The position numbers were made by a program, and so were the translations under genes. From Neptunomonas qingdaonensis (GTDB lineage Bacteria > Pseudomonadota > Gammaproteobacteria > Pseudomonadales > Balneatricaceae), in the NCBI RefSeq assembly GCF_900113275.1, contig NZ_FOOU01000009.1:108212-172211 (forward strand): DNA of 64,000 nucleotides, in the 5' to 3' direction. Numbering within the stretch: the stretch's first letter is position 1; each line of letters opens with the position of its first letter. The notes below the pieces were generated by a model. The model made no database searches and had not been told where the DNA came from. It saw only the letters and a program-made list of their open reading frames with translations. Shown here piece by piece: positions 18,256 to 28,295 of the stretch.

Positions 18256-21200
18256 GTTGATCTTCCCTCCCGATAAGCTCACTTTGGGGCGAATCAAAAA
18301 CTAAAAAATAAACAATGGGCACCAACACCAAAGTAAATAAGGTTGAAGCGATAATCCCAAAAATTATGGCCAAGGCCAAACCACTAAAAACCGGGTCCAG
18401 AATAATAACCAAATTACCTAATATCGTGGTGCCCGCAGTTAACAGTACCGGCCTCATCCTAACGGCTCCTGCCATCACCAAGGCATCTTTTATTGGCGCG
18501 CCCTGCTTTCTTGCCTGGGTAATAAATTCAACCAGAATAAGCGAATTTCTGACAACAATACCGGCTAAAGCGATCATCCCTATCATGGCGGTAGCCGTAA
18601 ATAGAACAGGATCGGGCGCCCCCGCCACCACACGCTCACCAAAAAGATTCAAAATCGCAAAACCCGGCATTATGCCAATCACCGTTAACGGAATGGCTGA
18701 GATGATAATTAAAGCTAAACGAGTCGAGTCTGTTTGAAACTTGAGCACAAAAAAGATACCCACCAAGGCAAACAAAAAGGCCAACCCCATATCTCTGAAT
18801 ACATCAATCGTGATTAACCATTCACCCTCGCCCCCCCAATTCAACTGAGCATTTTCCGGTAAATGCCAGCTATCTCCTGGCGCGTTTCCAAGAAATACTT
18901 CAATGAAGTTTCGCTCTTGCCATGCTGTAACTTCAGTGGCATTACTTGTTTTTGACGCAGTATTCAGATCGGCACTTACATCCGCAATGACTTCAGCGGG
19001 GGTGCGGCCAGATAACTCGGCCATGACATAAACCACTCGTTGTAAGTTCTTATGCTGAATAGATGTATCTTCTTGCAACGTAATAAATTCACCCAACTCC
19101 CCTAAAGACACTAATGGTTGCGGCACGCTATCCAAACCGTTCTGACTGCTTGCTTTGACCACGCCGGCACGCCCTTTAACCTGCAAACGCTCAAGATCTT
19201 GCAGCGCACTTCTTTCCGCTAACGGGAGTTGCAAAATAATGGGCAAGGGCACGGTCTCTCTATCTGTCTGAAAATACCCTGCCGCAATACCCTGGGTTAC
19301 CAACATCAAGGTTTGGTTAACATCCTGGGTCGAAATGCCTGAAAGCGCGGCCAGCGTTTTATCAGTCTCAAAACGTAAACGTGTCTGCGCATCTTCAATA
19401 CTGGTATCGACCTCAACCACAAAGGGCTCTCGCTGCAAACGGGCCTCTACTAATTTAGCGGCGACCTGAAGGTCTTCATAAGAGGTCAATGCTGAACCGC
19501 TAACTTCAACCACCAGGGTACTCAACACCGGCGGACCCGGAGGCACTTCAACCACTTTCAAACGCAAGCCCGGTTGCTTTAATTGCTGCTCGGCAAACAC
19601 CGCTAAATGCTCACGCATTCGTAAAACCACGGCATGGGACTGGTGCTCCCGGAGTGTTTTATCTATTAAGGTCAGCCTAAGATCCGCTAGAAAAGGTGCC
19701 TGACGCTGATAGTAGTGACGAACCATGCCGTTAAAATCAATAGGTGAAGGTACACCAACAAAACTCGCGACGGCTTCAACTTCGTTAAATCTTAGCAATT
19801 CCTGAGATATTCGTTTGGCGACAGTAGCCGTCTGCTCAAGGGTTGAAGATTCGGGCATATCAATGATCACCTGCACTTCATTTTTATTATCAAAAGGGAG
19901 CAGCTTCAGGGGAACCCAGCGCATCATTGGCAACATAGCCGCGGCGATAAAAAGTAGCAGCACCGCCCAAAGAAATATTTTAGACTTCCGACGACTGATA
20001 AAAAACGGCATCAACAGTTTCTGGTAAAAACGATACAAGCCAGTTTCCCTCTCCGGGTCAAGCTCATTAACGGATGAGTCATCATCTGATGAAGAAGCTA
20101 CTCGCAGAATTTTTTTGGCGAGCCACGGCGTTACCAAAAAGGCCACCAAGGTACTAACGATAACGCTAATAGGTACATTAAAGGCCATTGGTGCCATATA
20201 AGGCCCCATCATGCCGGTAATAAATGCCAAGGGGATAAATGCCAGAATAATGGTAATGGTCGACATAATCAGCGGTATTTTAATCTCGGCAATGGCCTCC
20301 TGAATTCTGGCTAGCTTATCTTGAGCAGGATCAGCACAGTGCTTTTTTAAAAAGCGCTGAATATTATCGACACCCGTAATGGGGTCATCGACTAATAATC
20401 CAAGGGACAAAATCATTGCAAACAGGGTGACGCGATTAATGGTATAGCCAAATACCATATCCAGGGCCAGAGTCACGCCATAACTTATCGGCACCGCAAT
20501 ACCGACCACCACCGCAGGCCGCCACCCCAAGAAGATGGCAATAAAAACCACGACAGTAAATACCGCAAATAACAAACTATTGGTTAAGTTGGTCACTTTT
20601 TCATTGGCGGTTTGACCATAATCCCGTAAGGTTTCAATATAAACATTGCCGGGTAATAGCTGAACTTTCAGATCGTCAATTAAGGCATGCACTTCTTGCG
20701 CAACGGTCACCGCATTGCTCCCCGGTTTTTTCGCAATACTCAGGGCGACCATGGGGTAACTGCCGCCAGCCGACTGCGGCTCACCCGGCTTAGCAGCGGC
20801 AAAATCAATCCAGGTATAACTATTGGCTTCTTCAGGGCCATCCTCAATACTGGCGACATCTTGTAAGAATACCGGCACACCATCGACAACATTAACAACC
20901 AGTTGTTGTAAACTCTTTAAATCACGCAGCACATCACCTGACTCTAATTGCACCGAGGATTGCGCCAAGGTCCAATAACCCGCTCGCTTCAAGACATTAG
21001 AAAGCTGCAAGGCCTGCAATACATCCATTGCCGTACTTTGGCGGGCAGCCAGGCTTTCCGGTTGCAGCAAGATGCGAATATTGCGGGCTCTACCTCCCAC
21101 CACCTTGACTTCGCTTGTATTGGTGATGGATTGCAGGTAATTGGCAAACTCGTCGGCCACCCGCTTTAATTGATAATCGCTGACCAAAGGCTCGCTTAAA

Positions 21201-21676
21201 TCCGTCCACAAACCGAGCATTAAAATAGGGACGTCATCGACTTCAATGGGGTTCACTTGCCAGGCACTAACGCCCGCCGGAATGTTATCTTGATTGGAAT
21301 AAAGTTTGTTATAGGTATTGAAAATGGCGTCTTCTCTATCTTCCCCCACATAAAAACGCAGGGTCACTAGCGCCTGGCCACTCATAGAGCGCGAATAAAC
21401 ATGCTCAACGCCGGGTATTTGCGCGAGTAATTTTTCGAGCGGAAAAGTGACCTGATGCTCTACCTGCTGAGCGGACATTGCCGGCGCTTGCACGCTAATA
21501 TCGACCATCGGCACTACAATCTGTGGCTCTTCTTCACGGGCGGTGAAATTTAATGCCAAGCCCCCCATGAATAAGGACAACAGGATAATCAGTACCGGCA
21601 AACTTCCCGACAAACTATAGGCGACCGCTCTATCAATGAAGGATAAAGATGCTTGCCTGGATGCATTCTTTTGCAT
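18242..21676 (-). CDS. RND-family efflux permease
   Basis: 1144 residues, somewhat longer than the usual 1030-1050. It has the RND plan: TM1 (about 18-38), a large periplasmic loop, TM2-6, TM7 with a second loop, and TM8-12. The TM4 motif GLLVDDPITGVDNI carries the Asp pair of the proton relay. It most resembles proton-driven RND exporters of the AcrB/CusA superfamily, but the substrate cannot be told. The adaptor gene follows with a 14-bp overlap; the order permease-adaptor is less common than the reverse. Confidence 0.93.
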   Translation of the reverse strand: MQKNASRQASLSFIDRAVAYSLSGSLPVLIILLSLFMGGLALNFTAREEEPQIVVPMVDISVQAPAMSAQQVEHQVTFPLEKLLAQIPGVEHVYSRSMSGQALVTLRFYVGEDREDAIFNTYNKLYSNQDNIPAGVSAWQVNPIEVDDVPILMLGLWTDLSEPLVSDYQLKRVADEFANYLQSITNTSEVKVVGGRARNIRILLQPESLAARQSTAMDVLQALQLSNVLKRAGYWTLAQSSVQLESGDVLRDLKSLQQLVVNVVDGVPVFLQDVASIEDGPEEANSYTWIDFAAAKPGEPQSAGGSYPMVALSIAKKPGSNAVTVAQEVHALIDDLKVQLLPGNVYIETLRDYGQTANEKVTNLTNSLLFAVFTVVVFIAIFLGWRPAVVVGIAVPISYGVTLALDMVFGYTINRVTLFAMILSLGLLVDDPITGVDNIQRFLKKHCADPAQDKLARIQEAIAEIKIPLIMSTITIILAFIPLAFITGMMGPYMAPMAFNVPISVIVSTLVAFLVTPWLAKKILRVASSSDDDSSVNELDPERETGLYRFYQKLLMPFFISRRKSKIFLWAVLLLFIAAAMLPMMRWVPLKLLPFDNKNEVQVIIDMPESSTLEQTATVAKRISQELLRFNEVEAVASFVGVPSPIDFNGMVRHYYQRQAPFLADLRLTLIDKTLREHQSHAVVLRMREHLAVFAEQQLKQPGLRLKVVEVPPGPPVLSTLVVEVSGSALTSYEDLQVAAKLVEARLQREPFVVEVDTSIEDAQTRLRFETDKTLAALSGISTQDVNQTLMLVTQGIAAGYFQTDRETVPLPIILQLPLAERSALQDLERLQVKGRAGVVKASSQNGLDSVPQPLVSLGELGEFITLQEDTSIQHKNLQRVVYVMAELSGRTPAEVIADVSADLNTASKTSNATEVTAWQERNFIEVFLGNAPGDSWHLPENAQLNWGGEGEWLITIDVFRDMGLAFLFALVGIFFVLKFQTDSTRLALIIISAIPLTVIGIMPGFAILNLFGERVVAGAPDPVLFTATAMIGMIALAGIVVRNSLILVEFITQARKQGAPIKDALVMAGAVRMRPVLLTAGTTILGNLVIILDPVFSGLALAIIFGIIASTLFTLVLVPIVYFLVFDSPQSELIGREDQHATR

Positions 21677-21833
21677 TTAAATATTCACTTTAGCTGTATT
21701 AGTTCAAACTAAACCTGACTAACAGAAAAAACACAACACCTTCCCCATGGGGACGGGAGAATAAACGCTGAATGAACCCGTTTAAGAAGCCATTAGCTGA
21801 TCTGAATCACCCATCAGCCACTCTTCACCCATA

Positions 21834-21862
21834 AAAAAACGCATCACTTGGATGCGTTTTTT
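21834..21862. terminator. Terminator downstream of speE
   Basis: AAAAAACGCATC / GATGCGTTTTTT with a 5-nt loop, just after the speE stop on the minus strand. It separates speE from the RND genes and could work both ways. Confidence 0.9.
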
Positions 21863-21880
21863 GTGAAAATCTGCTGACTG

Positions 21881-22735
21881 CTACACCTCGTCTAATGCTT
21901 CGACCACATACTGTGGTAAAGCAAAAGCAGCCACATGCATTTCAGGATTATAATAACGACTCTTAATACCTGACTGAACAAAGCGCTGCTTTAATGTGTC
22001 AAGATCAACCTGACGCAGAGCCGCATCATCTGCAGCCCATGCCAGTGTCATGTTGCCCCCTATGTAGGTAGGTACAGCAGCACAATAGAAAGTCTGATCA
22101 GCAAAATAAGGGCTTAGACGTCGGCGCGTTGTTTGCACTTCGCCTACCTGCATGAAGACCACGCCATTTTGTGCTACAAAGACACCTCCTGTATTCAGGC
22201 AACGTTTGCAACCTTCATAAAAACGGCTACTAAAAAGCACCTCGCCAGGGCCTACAGGGTCTGTGCAGTCAGAAATAATAACATCAAACTTTTCATTGGT
22301 TTCACAAACAAACTCGATACCATCTGCAATCACTATATTGGCACGCGGATCATCATAAGCGCCATTAGAATGCTTTGGCAGATAGGTTTTACACATATCA
22401 ATAACAGACTGATCAATTTCCACCTGTGTCGCATGTTCAACTTCGGGATGCTTCAGAACTTCACGCAGAATACCGCCATCCCCACCACCGATAATTAACA
22501 CCCGCTTTGCAGCGCCATGTGCGAACAAAGGCACATGCGTCAGCATTTCATGATAAATAAACTCATCACGCTCTGTTGTCTGAATAATACCGTCCAGCGC
22601 CATGACTGTACCGAACTCTTTATTGCGGAAAATAATCAGATGCCAGGAATCCGTCTGCTGTTCGAACAAGACTTCTTCGATTGCGTAAGACTGTCCGTAG
22701 CCATCATAAAGTGTTTCAAGAAAGGTAGTAGTCAT
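21881..22735 (-). CDS. speE: Spermidine synthase
   Basis: 284 residues starting [17 protein letters not shown], matching the SpeE N-terminus; upstream Met codons in the same frame do not. Motifs: [37 protein letters not shown] (decarboxylated-SAM site), [16 protein letters not shown] and [15 protein letters not shown] with the catalytic Asp. It transfers aminopropyl from decarboxylated SAM to putrescine. No speD lies nearby. A terminator follows. Confidence 0.96.
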   Translation of the reverse strand: MTTTFLETLYDGYGQSYAIEEVLFEQQTDSWHLIIFRNKEFGTVMALDGIIQTTERDEFIYHEMLTHVPLFAHGAAKRVLIIGGGDGGILREVLKHPEVEHATQVEIDQSVIDMCKTYLPKHSNGAYDDPRANIVIADGIEFVCETNEKFDVIISDCTDPVGPGEVLFSSRFYEGCKRCLNTGGVFVAQNGVVFMQVGEVQTTRRRLSPYFADQTFYCAAVPTYIGGNMTLAWAADDAALRQVDLDTLKQRFVQSGIKSRYYNPEMHVAAFALPQYVVEALDEV

Positions 22736-22872
22736 CAGTTTAAATCCGCCTTTTACTGCATAATATGTCATCAACCTGCATTCCATCCGGAACAGCAAAT
22801 TATTGAGTTAAGCTTAAAAACAAATGCCCAGCCGAGACTGAGCACTCAAAATAAAATTATTTAACCCCTGAA

Positions 22873-23025
22873 TAAGAGGCTTCACCGCCGATTAAGAGGC
22901 TTCACCCAGATAAAGAGGCTTCACCCAAGTCAAAAGGCATCACCCCAAATTAAGAGGCCTCACCCAGATCAAGAGGCATCACCGCAGAATAAGAAGCTTC
23001 TCCTGATAAGAGGCTTTATCCCTTA
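22873..23025. repeat. ~20-bp imperfect tandem repeat, about eight copies, behind aroC
   Basis: Units with the core TAAGAGGCTTCACC (minus: GGTGAAGCCTCTTA) spaced about 20 bp. The unit at the right end overlaps the aroC stop codon (23016-23018); the others fill the gap toward speE. Divergence is lowest on the speE side. Units are degenerate and lack unique spacers. Confidence 0.88.
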
Positions 23026-24110
23026 ATAACCGGGGTACTGCACTTAACATCGGCATTCTGAGCACGATGACGCAAAAAGTGATCCATCAACACGATAGCC
23101 ATCATTGCCTCAGCAATAGGTGTAGCACGAATGCCAACGCAAGGGTCGTGACGCCCCTTGGTCACCACTTCAATAGGCTCACCATTAATATTGATGCTGC
23201 GGCCCGGCAACCTCAAACTAGACGTTGGCTTCAACGCGATATGCGCAATAATATCCTGGCCGGTTGAAATGCCCCCCAAAATACCGCCGGCATGATTGGA
23301 AAGGAAGCCTTCTGGTGTCATCTCATCACGATGCTCAGTACCTTTTTGCGCAACTACAGCAAATCCATCACCAATTTCAATGCCCTTAACCGCATTGATG
23401 CTCATTAAGGCATGTGCTAATTCGGCATCTAAGCGATCAAAGATCGGCTCGCCCAGTCCTACCGGTACCCCGGAGGCCACCACAGATATTTTAGCACCTA
23501 CAGAGTTGCCCTCTTTACGAAGGTCATCCATATAGACCTCCATCTGCGCGGCAGCATCAGCATCCGGTGAGAAAAACGCGTTTTGCTCCACCTGATGCCA
23601 ATCAAATTTTTTCGGATCAACAACAATCGGGCCTAACTGTGATAAATAACCGCGAATCTCTATCCCTTTACTTGCCAGATATTTTTTAGCAATTCCCCCT
23701 GCGGCCACACGCATCGCAGTTTCACGCGCCGATGAACGACCACCACCACGATAATCACGAAAACCATATTTGTGCGTATAAACGTAGTCAGCATGAGCTG
23801 GACGAAATGTTTCAGCAATATTAGTGTAATCTTTAGAACGTTGATCGGTATTTTCAATCAATAGACCGATAGAGGTTCCGGTCGTTTTACCTTCAAAAAC
23901 ACCTGAGAGGATTTTCACCTCATCGGCCTCACGACGCTGAGTCGTATGACGCGATGTACCCGGCTTACGACGATCCAGATCATGCTGCAGGTCAGTTTCT
24001 GATATCTCTATCCCAGGAGGGCAACCATCAATAATACACCCTAATGCTGGCCCATGACTCTCACCGAATGACGTTACTGTAAACAACTTCCCATAACTAT
24101 TGCCCGACAT
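23016..24110 (-). CDS. aroC: Chorismate synthase
   Basis: 364 residues. Family signatures: [18 protein letters not shown] (about 15-32), the FMN/EPSP-binding [27 protein letters not shown] (in parts, about 103-129) and GGISTGQDI. It makes chorismate from EPSP using reduced FMN, the branch point to aromatic amino acids, folate and ubiquinone. [16 protein letters not shown] is the usual start. A tandem array begins at its stop codon. Confidence 0.98.
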   Translation of the reverse strand: MSGNSYGKLFTVTSFGESHGPALGCIIDGCPPGIEISETDLQHDLDRRKPGTSRHTTQRREADEVKILSGVFEGKTTGTSIGLLIENTDQRSKDYTNIAETFRPAHADYVYTHKYGFRDYRGGGRSSARETAMRVAAGGIAKKYLASKGIEIRGYLSQLGPIVVDPKKFDWHQVEQNAFFSPDADAAAQMEVYMDDLRKEGNSVGAKISVVASGVPVGLGEPIFDRLDAELAHALMSINAVKGIEIGDGFAVVAQKGTEHRDEMTPEGFLSNHAGGILGGISTGQDIIAHIALKPTSSLRLPGRSININGEPIEVVTKGRHDPCVGIRATPIAEAMMAIVLMDHFLRHRAQNADVKCSTPVIKG

Positions 24111-24279
24111 TAGCTCATGTTCTCTCTTATTAATTCTGCTGGCTTATTATAACGCCCGAATCAAATGTTTTAAATTCAGTTGTCATCCGCACTTGATCAA
24201 TCAGCATAACTATCGGGATAATACCCGCATCTGATTAGGTTTCGATCTGACAGTTTAATGAATTCATGTGCGCGGTGCT

Positions 24280-24846
24280 ATGTCTGACAAAATAAACTCC
24301 GGTAAGACTCAAGCAGAGTTATCTTTTACTGAGATGATGGCTGATGTTTCACCTATTAAGCAGGGTAAAACCGTGTTGCGGACGAATGGCCCGATTCGTA
24401 AAGACAAACAACGCGCCTACCTCCGTTCCATGGCTGAAGCAGATATAGACCAGGTCATTGATGGTTTATCCAGTGAAATGGTAGAGATTGTTGAGTCCGA
24501 TGAAGAACTAATCTTCGCGGCTCCCGGCATACAAGTCAGCATGCTGAAACGCCTCCGTAAAGGCCATATCCCCTGGGAAGCAGGTATTGACTTGCATGGA
24601 ATGACCGTAGATACCGCACGCGACGAGCTGAGCTTGTTTATTCGCGATGCTCAACGTCAGGGCATGCGCTCTGTGATGGTCATCCACGGCAAAGCGTTTA
24701 GTCAGTCAGGCCAGCAACCCGTGCTTAAATCCTATGTCAATGACTGGCTTCGACAACTCCCCCAAGTACTGGCCTTTTGCTCTGCTCAGCCCAAAGATGG
24801 TGGTTCTGGCGCACTCTACATACTGATAAAACAAATCAAACAATAA
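24280..24846 (+). CDS. Smr-domain protein (SmrA-like)
   Basis: 188 residues. The C-terminal Smr domain (about 105-185) has DLHGMTVDTAR, the VMVIHGK motif and GGSGALYILIK, closest to E. coli SmrA (YdaL), including SYV..WL and the CSAQP near the end. Smr domains are small nucleases; the relative SmrB cuts mRNA at collided ribosomes. The N-terminal half is an unstructured linker with FTEMMADVSPIKQ. ATG 24280 is chosen over an in-frame GTG four codons earlier. folE follows on the same strand. Confidence 0.88.
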   Translation: MSDKINSGKTQAELSFTEMMADVSPIKQGKTVLRTNGPIRKDKQRAYLRSMAEADIDQVIDGLSSEMVEIVESDEELIFAAPGIQVSMLKRLRKGHIPWEAGIDLHGMTVDTARDELSLFIRDAQRQGMRSVMVIHGKAFSQSGQQPVLKSYVNDWLRQLPQVLAFCSAQPKDGGSGALYILIKQIKQ

Positions 24847-24929
24847 ATTAGCTCTTGCCACTTTACGTAAGTAGATTGTTCGCGTAAGTTAGCATGCTTT
24901 TTAATTCATATTACTGGGGATTTTCACCA

Positions 24930-25472
24930 ATGATGGAAAAAGCATACGCTACCATTATCGAACAGGTAGGCGAAGACCTGAATCGTGAAGGTCTGCTCGA
25001 CACACCTGCCCGCGCTGCTAAAGCAATGGCATATCTGACCCGCGGATACCACCAAAACCTGGAAGAAGTCGTTAATAATGCTCTCTTCCCGTCTGATAAC
25101 AGCGAAATGGTGCTGGTTAAAGATATCGAGCTATACTCACTGTGTGAACACCACTTACTACCTTTCATCGGAAAAGCTCACGTTGCATATATCCCTGATG
25201 GTAAGGTCATTGGCCTGTCCAAGATCGCTCGTATCGTAGATATGTATGCCCGCCGTCTGCAAATTCAGGAAAATATGACAAAAGAAATTGCAGAAGCGAT
25301 TATGTCCATGACAGGCGCAAAAGGCGTTGGCGTAGTTATTGAAGCCAAGCATATGTGCATGATGATGCGCGGTGTTGAGAAGCAAAACGGCTCAATGAAA
25401 ACATCGATGATGCTGGGTACTTTCAGATCAAAACCTGAAACACGTGCCGAGTTTCTTTCATTACTCTGTTAA
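24930..25472 (+). CDS. folE: GTP cyclohydrolase I
   Basis: 180 residues. Zinc and catalytic motifs: [20 protein letters not shown] (Cys and His of the active site) and the second Cys in [17 protein letters not shown]. It converts GTP to dihydroneopterin triphosphate, the first step of folate synthesis. The start at 24930 ([12 protein letters not shown]) is preceded by GGGG about ten bases upstream; the longer frame does not fit the family. It is possibly co-transcribed with the Smr gene. Repeats begin at its stop codon. Confidence 0.97.
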   Translation: MMEKAYATIIEQVGEDLNREGLLDTPARAAKAMAYLTRGYHQNLEEVVNNALFPSDNSEMVLVKDIELYSLCEHHLLPFIGKAHVAYIPDGKVIGLSKIARIVDMYARRLQIQENMTKEIAEAIMSMTGAKGVGVVIEAKHMCMMMRGVEKQNGSMKTSMMLGTFRSKPETRAEFLSLLC

Positions 25473-25522
25473 GCTCAGCTAAGCCCAGTTAAGTTAATCT
25501 CAGCTAAGTTAAGATGAATTAA
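25469..25522. repeat. Short degenerate tandem repeats starting at the folE stop codon
   Basis: GTTAAGCTCA, GCTAAGCCCA, GTTAAGTTAATCTCA, GCTAAGTTAAGATGA and ATTAAGCTCT follow each other from the TAA stop of folE. The core is (A)GYTAAGYYCA. Confidence 0.7.
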
Positions 25523-25568
25523 GCTCTGCCTTTCTATATTCAGCATTTCTATATCATCATTACTGATT

Positions 25569-25598
25569 GATCAGACTTACGCCTAAGCAAGTCTGATC
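25569..25598. terminator. Hairpin between convergent folE and patatin gene
   Basis: A perfect 10-bp inverted repeat GATCAGACTT / AAGTCTGATC with a 10-nt loop. It lies in the convergent gap; the T tract is weak. Confidence 0.55.
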
Positions 25599-25637
25599 TA
25601 CTTCTGCTGTTATTAACGCCATATACTAAAAATAGTA

Positions 25638-26513
25638 TTATGAAAGTCGCCGTTCCAATATATCCAGGCCCTCAGCAGCCACTTTACGACCGACAGCAAT
25701 AACATCCCTCGCTCGATGAAAATCATGAAAGCGACAAGTCTCAGTCGGTATATTTATCAAAAGGTCCGGCCGATAACCCGCTATTTTATATTGAGTCAAC
25801 GCCCCCTGCATCACCTCGAGCGCGCTCATCATTACATCCAGATTGCTGTCTAGCTTCAGCTTATTTTCGCTGCTACCTTCACCGTGCAGTAATGCGGCAA
25901 CACTTCCATTGTCAGTCGAACTCGCCACCAACGTCTGATCAACCTGAGGCAGGTTAATCTCAGGCATCACAGGGCTACTGTTCAAATCCACCGCAATAAT
26001 CAGATCAGAATGCGCGGCAACTGTTGGCGTGATCGGTAGAGGGTTGAGCACACCTCCATCCACTAAGACCCTATGCGCATCAACCACGGGGGTAAAAACA
26101 CCCGGTACGGCCACCGAAGCCCGAATCGCCGATTGTAACGAACCTCGCTGAAACCACACCTCTTTTTGATGAACTATATCTGTCGCGACAGCCGTAAAGG
26201 GAATCGGCAAAGATTCAATCGTCGGATCACCGGTCATCTCCTTTATTTTTTGAAATAACCGGTCGCCACGAATAGTTCCCATACCAAAAGTCAGGTCCAG
26301 CAAACGCAAAATCTGCAACCGGGTTAGACCAAGAACCCATTCCTTATAAGTATCCAGCGCATCCGCGGCGTACAAACCACCGACCAAAGCCCCCATCGAA
26401 CTCCCTGCTATACAGTTAATCTGATAGCCTCTCGCCTTTAACTCTTCAATAACACCGATGTGAGCGTAGCCACGCGCACCACCACTGCCGAGCACTAAGG
26501 AAACACTGGTCAC
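25638..26513 (-). CDS. Patatin-like phospholipase (RssA-like)
   Basis: 291 residues. Patatin motifs: oxyanion loop GSGGARG (about 9-15), nucleophile elbow GSSMG (about 38-42) and the catalytic Asp in DGGVLNPLP. This makes a Ser-Asp dyad lipid hydrolase, likely cytosolic or membrane-peripheral, of the RssA/NTE-like bacterial group. It begins with GTG at 26513, which overlaps the stop of the DUF4892 gene as GTGA, so the two form an operon. Physiological substrate unknown. Confidence 0.9.
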   Translation of the reverse strand: MTSVSLVLGSGGARGYAHIGVIEELKARGYQINCIAGSSMGALVGGLYAADALDTYKEWVLGLTRLQILRLLDLTFGMGTIRGDRLFQKIKEMTGDPTIESLPIPFTAVATDIVHQKEVWFQRGSLQSAIRASVAVPGVFTPVVDAHRVLVDGGVLNPLPITPTVAAHSDLIIAVDLNSSPVMPEINLPQVDQTLVASSTDNGSVAALLHGEGSSENKLKLDSNLDVMMSALEVMQGALTQYKIAGYRPDLLINIPTETCRFHDFHRARDVIAVGRKVAAEGLDILERRLS

Positions 26514-27361
26514 AATGATGACGCGCCGGAAACCAGCATCACTGTCAATTGATTCTGATTAAGTACCGAGGGCACTAGCGCCCCCACAGAGAACACCTCT
26601 ACCCCAGATATTTGACGCATTGAAAGCAACCGCCGTATCTCGTCCGCTTTGGATATCCCAATCTCATTGGCAGTCGCTAACGTTTCTCCTTGGTGATGCA
26701 CAACCAGAGCGATATCAACGTTGTCCTTTTTCAACTGATCAACCAGCTTTTTCAGCAGGTCCATATCAGGCAGCGCATTCGTTGACAATTCAACATAACC
26801 TTTGCCCTTTATCGTCGCGACCATACGTGCTGCCGCGTCGGTTTCAATGAAATCAATATGCGCATAAACTCTGCGATTACCCCGCTCAGTCACATAAATA
26901 ACGGCCGTGACACCAGGCAACCGGGCTGCCATAACATACTGTGACTGCTCAACACCATAGAGTTTAGAAAATCCGAAAATATCATTTGCCCAATAATTAC
27001 TACTACCGCATCCACGCCCATGACAGGTAAAAAGCAACTCTGCATTCAGCTTGTCCAGCTGTTCTTTGAATTCATTAAACACAGTACGCGTCGTATTGCC
27101 GTCAGGAACACGATAACTGATACGCTTAAGGTAGCCACTAATGCGTTCTTCACGCTCAAGTCTTTCAACACCGTTAACCTTCTCAACGCCGCCAAGGGCC
27201 AGGGAATAATCCGTTAACAAGGGAGGCTGATAATTAACGATCCATGATCCGCGAAACCGCTCAATCAAACTATCGTCAGAAGCCCCGGAAATATCATCTT
27301 CGGCGATGACTATAGAAGAACACATTAGCAATAGTACCGAAACAAATCTTGTGAACCACAT
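26510..27361 (-). CDS. DUF4892 family secreted protein
   Basis: 283 residues with an N-terminal signal peptide (MWFTRFVSVLLLMCSSIVIAE). The middle (SLALGGVEKVNGVERLEREERISG, CHGRGCGSSNYWANDIFG) matches the DUF4892 family, usually found in Pseudomonas and allies. The last ~90 residues (VELSTNALPDMDLLKKLVDQL...VVHHQGETLATANEIGISKADEIRR) resemble an OmpA-like peptidoglycan-binding segment. The start at ATG 27361 is preferred to the TTG two codons earlier. It is coupled to the patatin gene by a 4-bp overlap. Confidence 0.8.
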   Translation of the reverse strand: MWFTRFVSVLLLMCSSIVIAEDDISGASDDSLIERFRGSWIVNYQPPLLTDYSLALGGVEKVNGVERLEREERISGYLKRISYRVPDGNTTRTVFNEFKEQLDKLNAELLFTCHGRGCGSSNYWANDIFGFSKLYGVEQSQYVMAARLPGVTAVIYVTERGNRRVYAHIDFIETDAAARMVATIKGKGYVELSTNALPDMDLLKKLVDQLKKDNVDIALVVHHQGETLATANEIGISKADEIRRLLSMRQISGVEVFSVGALVPSVLNQNQLTVMLVSGASSL

Positions 27362-27413
27362 GAGCAAACAACCCTTAATATTTAACCGTTAGAACATGAT
27401 TTCTAAAAAACAT

Positions 27414-28253
27414 TCACTGAATAACGTTTTTGATATCTTCAGCAATACTTTTAGCAGCCTTTGATTCCAAATGCAGGTGATGATTCCCCGGCAACAAAAC
27501 AACTTTAACATCGGCTAGCTGAGCGATACGCGGCTGCCAGGATTCGTCATGTATTCCAGCATCGCCCAGATAAAGGATTACCGGCGCTGTCACTGACTGC
27601 AAAAACGCGCTCACCTGTGCTTCACTCATTCGCAAAAGGGAAGGCAACATCAATCCCGGGTCACTTCGCCAGACATATCCCTCCAACGTCTGCTTTAAAC
27701 CTCTCTCAATAAGCCATTCAGCCGCCTGCCGACTAACAGGCCAGCGCCCCTGCATACGCACATTAATAGCCGTTTCTTTGTCAGGGTAAGGTCTGAGCTT
27801 TTTAGATTTCATCCGACGGCGCTTAACAATAGCATCCGCCATCAAGGCCGGTAATGCTTCCTCTGCATATACCATCGGCGCCAACCCCTCGATCAGAAAA
27901 AGCTTATCAACCCTATCAGGAAAAGCACCGGCAAATAAAGTGGCAATGCTGGCGCCCATGGAGTGACCAAGCAGCGTTACTTTTTCAAGACCAAGCTGAT
28001 CCAACACCCGCAAAAGGTCACTGACATTATCCCAGATATAATAAGGCATTGATGCAGGGCGGTGATCGCTAAAGCCATGCCCCACAAAATCTAACGCTAT
28101 AAAATGATAGTCACTGAAGTGCTGGCGCATTTCATGATACGTGGCAGCATTGTCTAACCAGCCATGCAGCGCAACAATAACTTTATCCTGCCCGACACCC
28201 GATTCCAGTGCATGCAGTGTTAAATCATCAAGTTGGAATTGTCTTTCATTCAT
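27414..28253 (-). CDS. Alpha/beta hydrolase
   Basis: 279 residues of the alpha/beta hydrolase fold. It has the HGW oxyanion motif (VIVALHGWLDNAATYHEM), FVGHGFSDHRP, the nucleophile elbow GHSMGASIA (about 93-101), a cap region in the middle and the late His in LLPGNHHLHLE. This resembles serine esterases of the YbfF/epoxide-hydrolase-like group. Substrate unknown. It lies between the DUF4892 gene and sixA on the same strand, with gaps of about 40-50 bp. Confidence 0.88.
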   Translation of the reverse strand: MNERQFQLDDLTLHALESGVGQDKVIVALHGWLDNAATYHEMRQHFSDYHFIALDFVGHGFSDHRPASMPYYIWDNVSDLLRVLDQLGLEKVTLLGHSMGASIATLFAGAFPDRVDKLFLIEGLAPMVYAEEALPALMADAIVKRRRMKSKKLRPYPDKETAINVRMQGRWPVSRQAAEWLIERGLKQTLEGYVWRSDPGLMLPSLLRMSEAQVSAFLQSVTAPVILYLGDAGIHDESWQPRIAQLADVKVVLLPGNHHLHLESKAAKSIAEDIKNVIQ

Positions 28254-28295
28254 AGTCAATAAAGTAGCAGAGCTGTAACAATAAAGCTTTAGAAA

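Noticed and set aside
22873..23025. Repeat array behind aroC as a CRISPR
   Set aside because: Units are degenerate, only about 20 bp, and adjoin with no unique spacers; no cas genes in the window.
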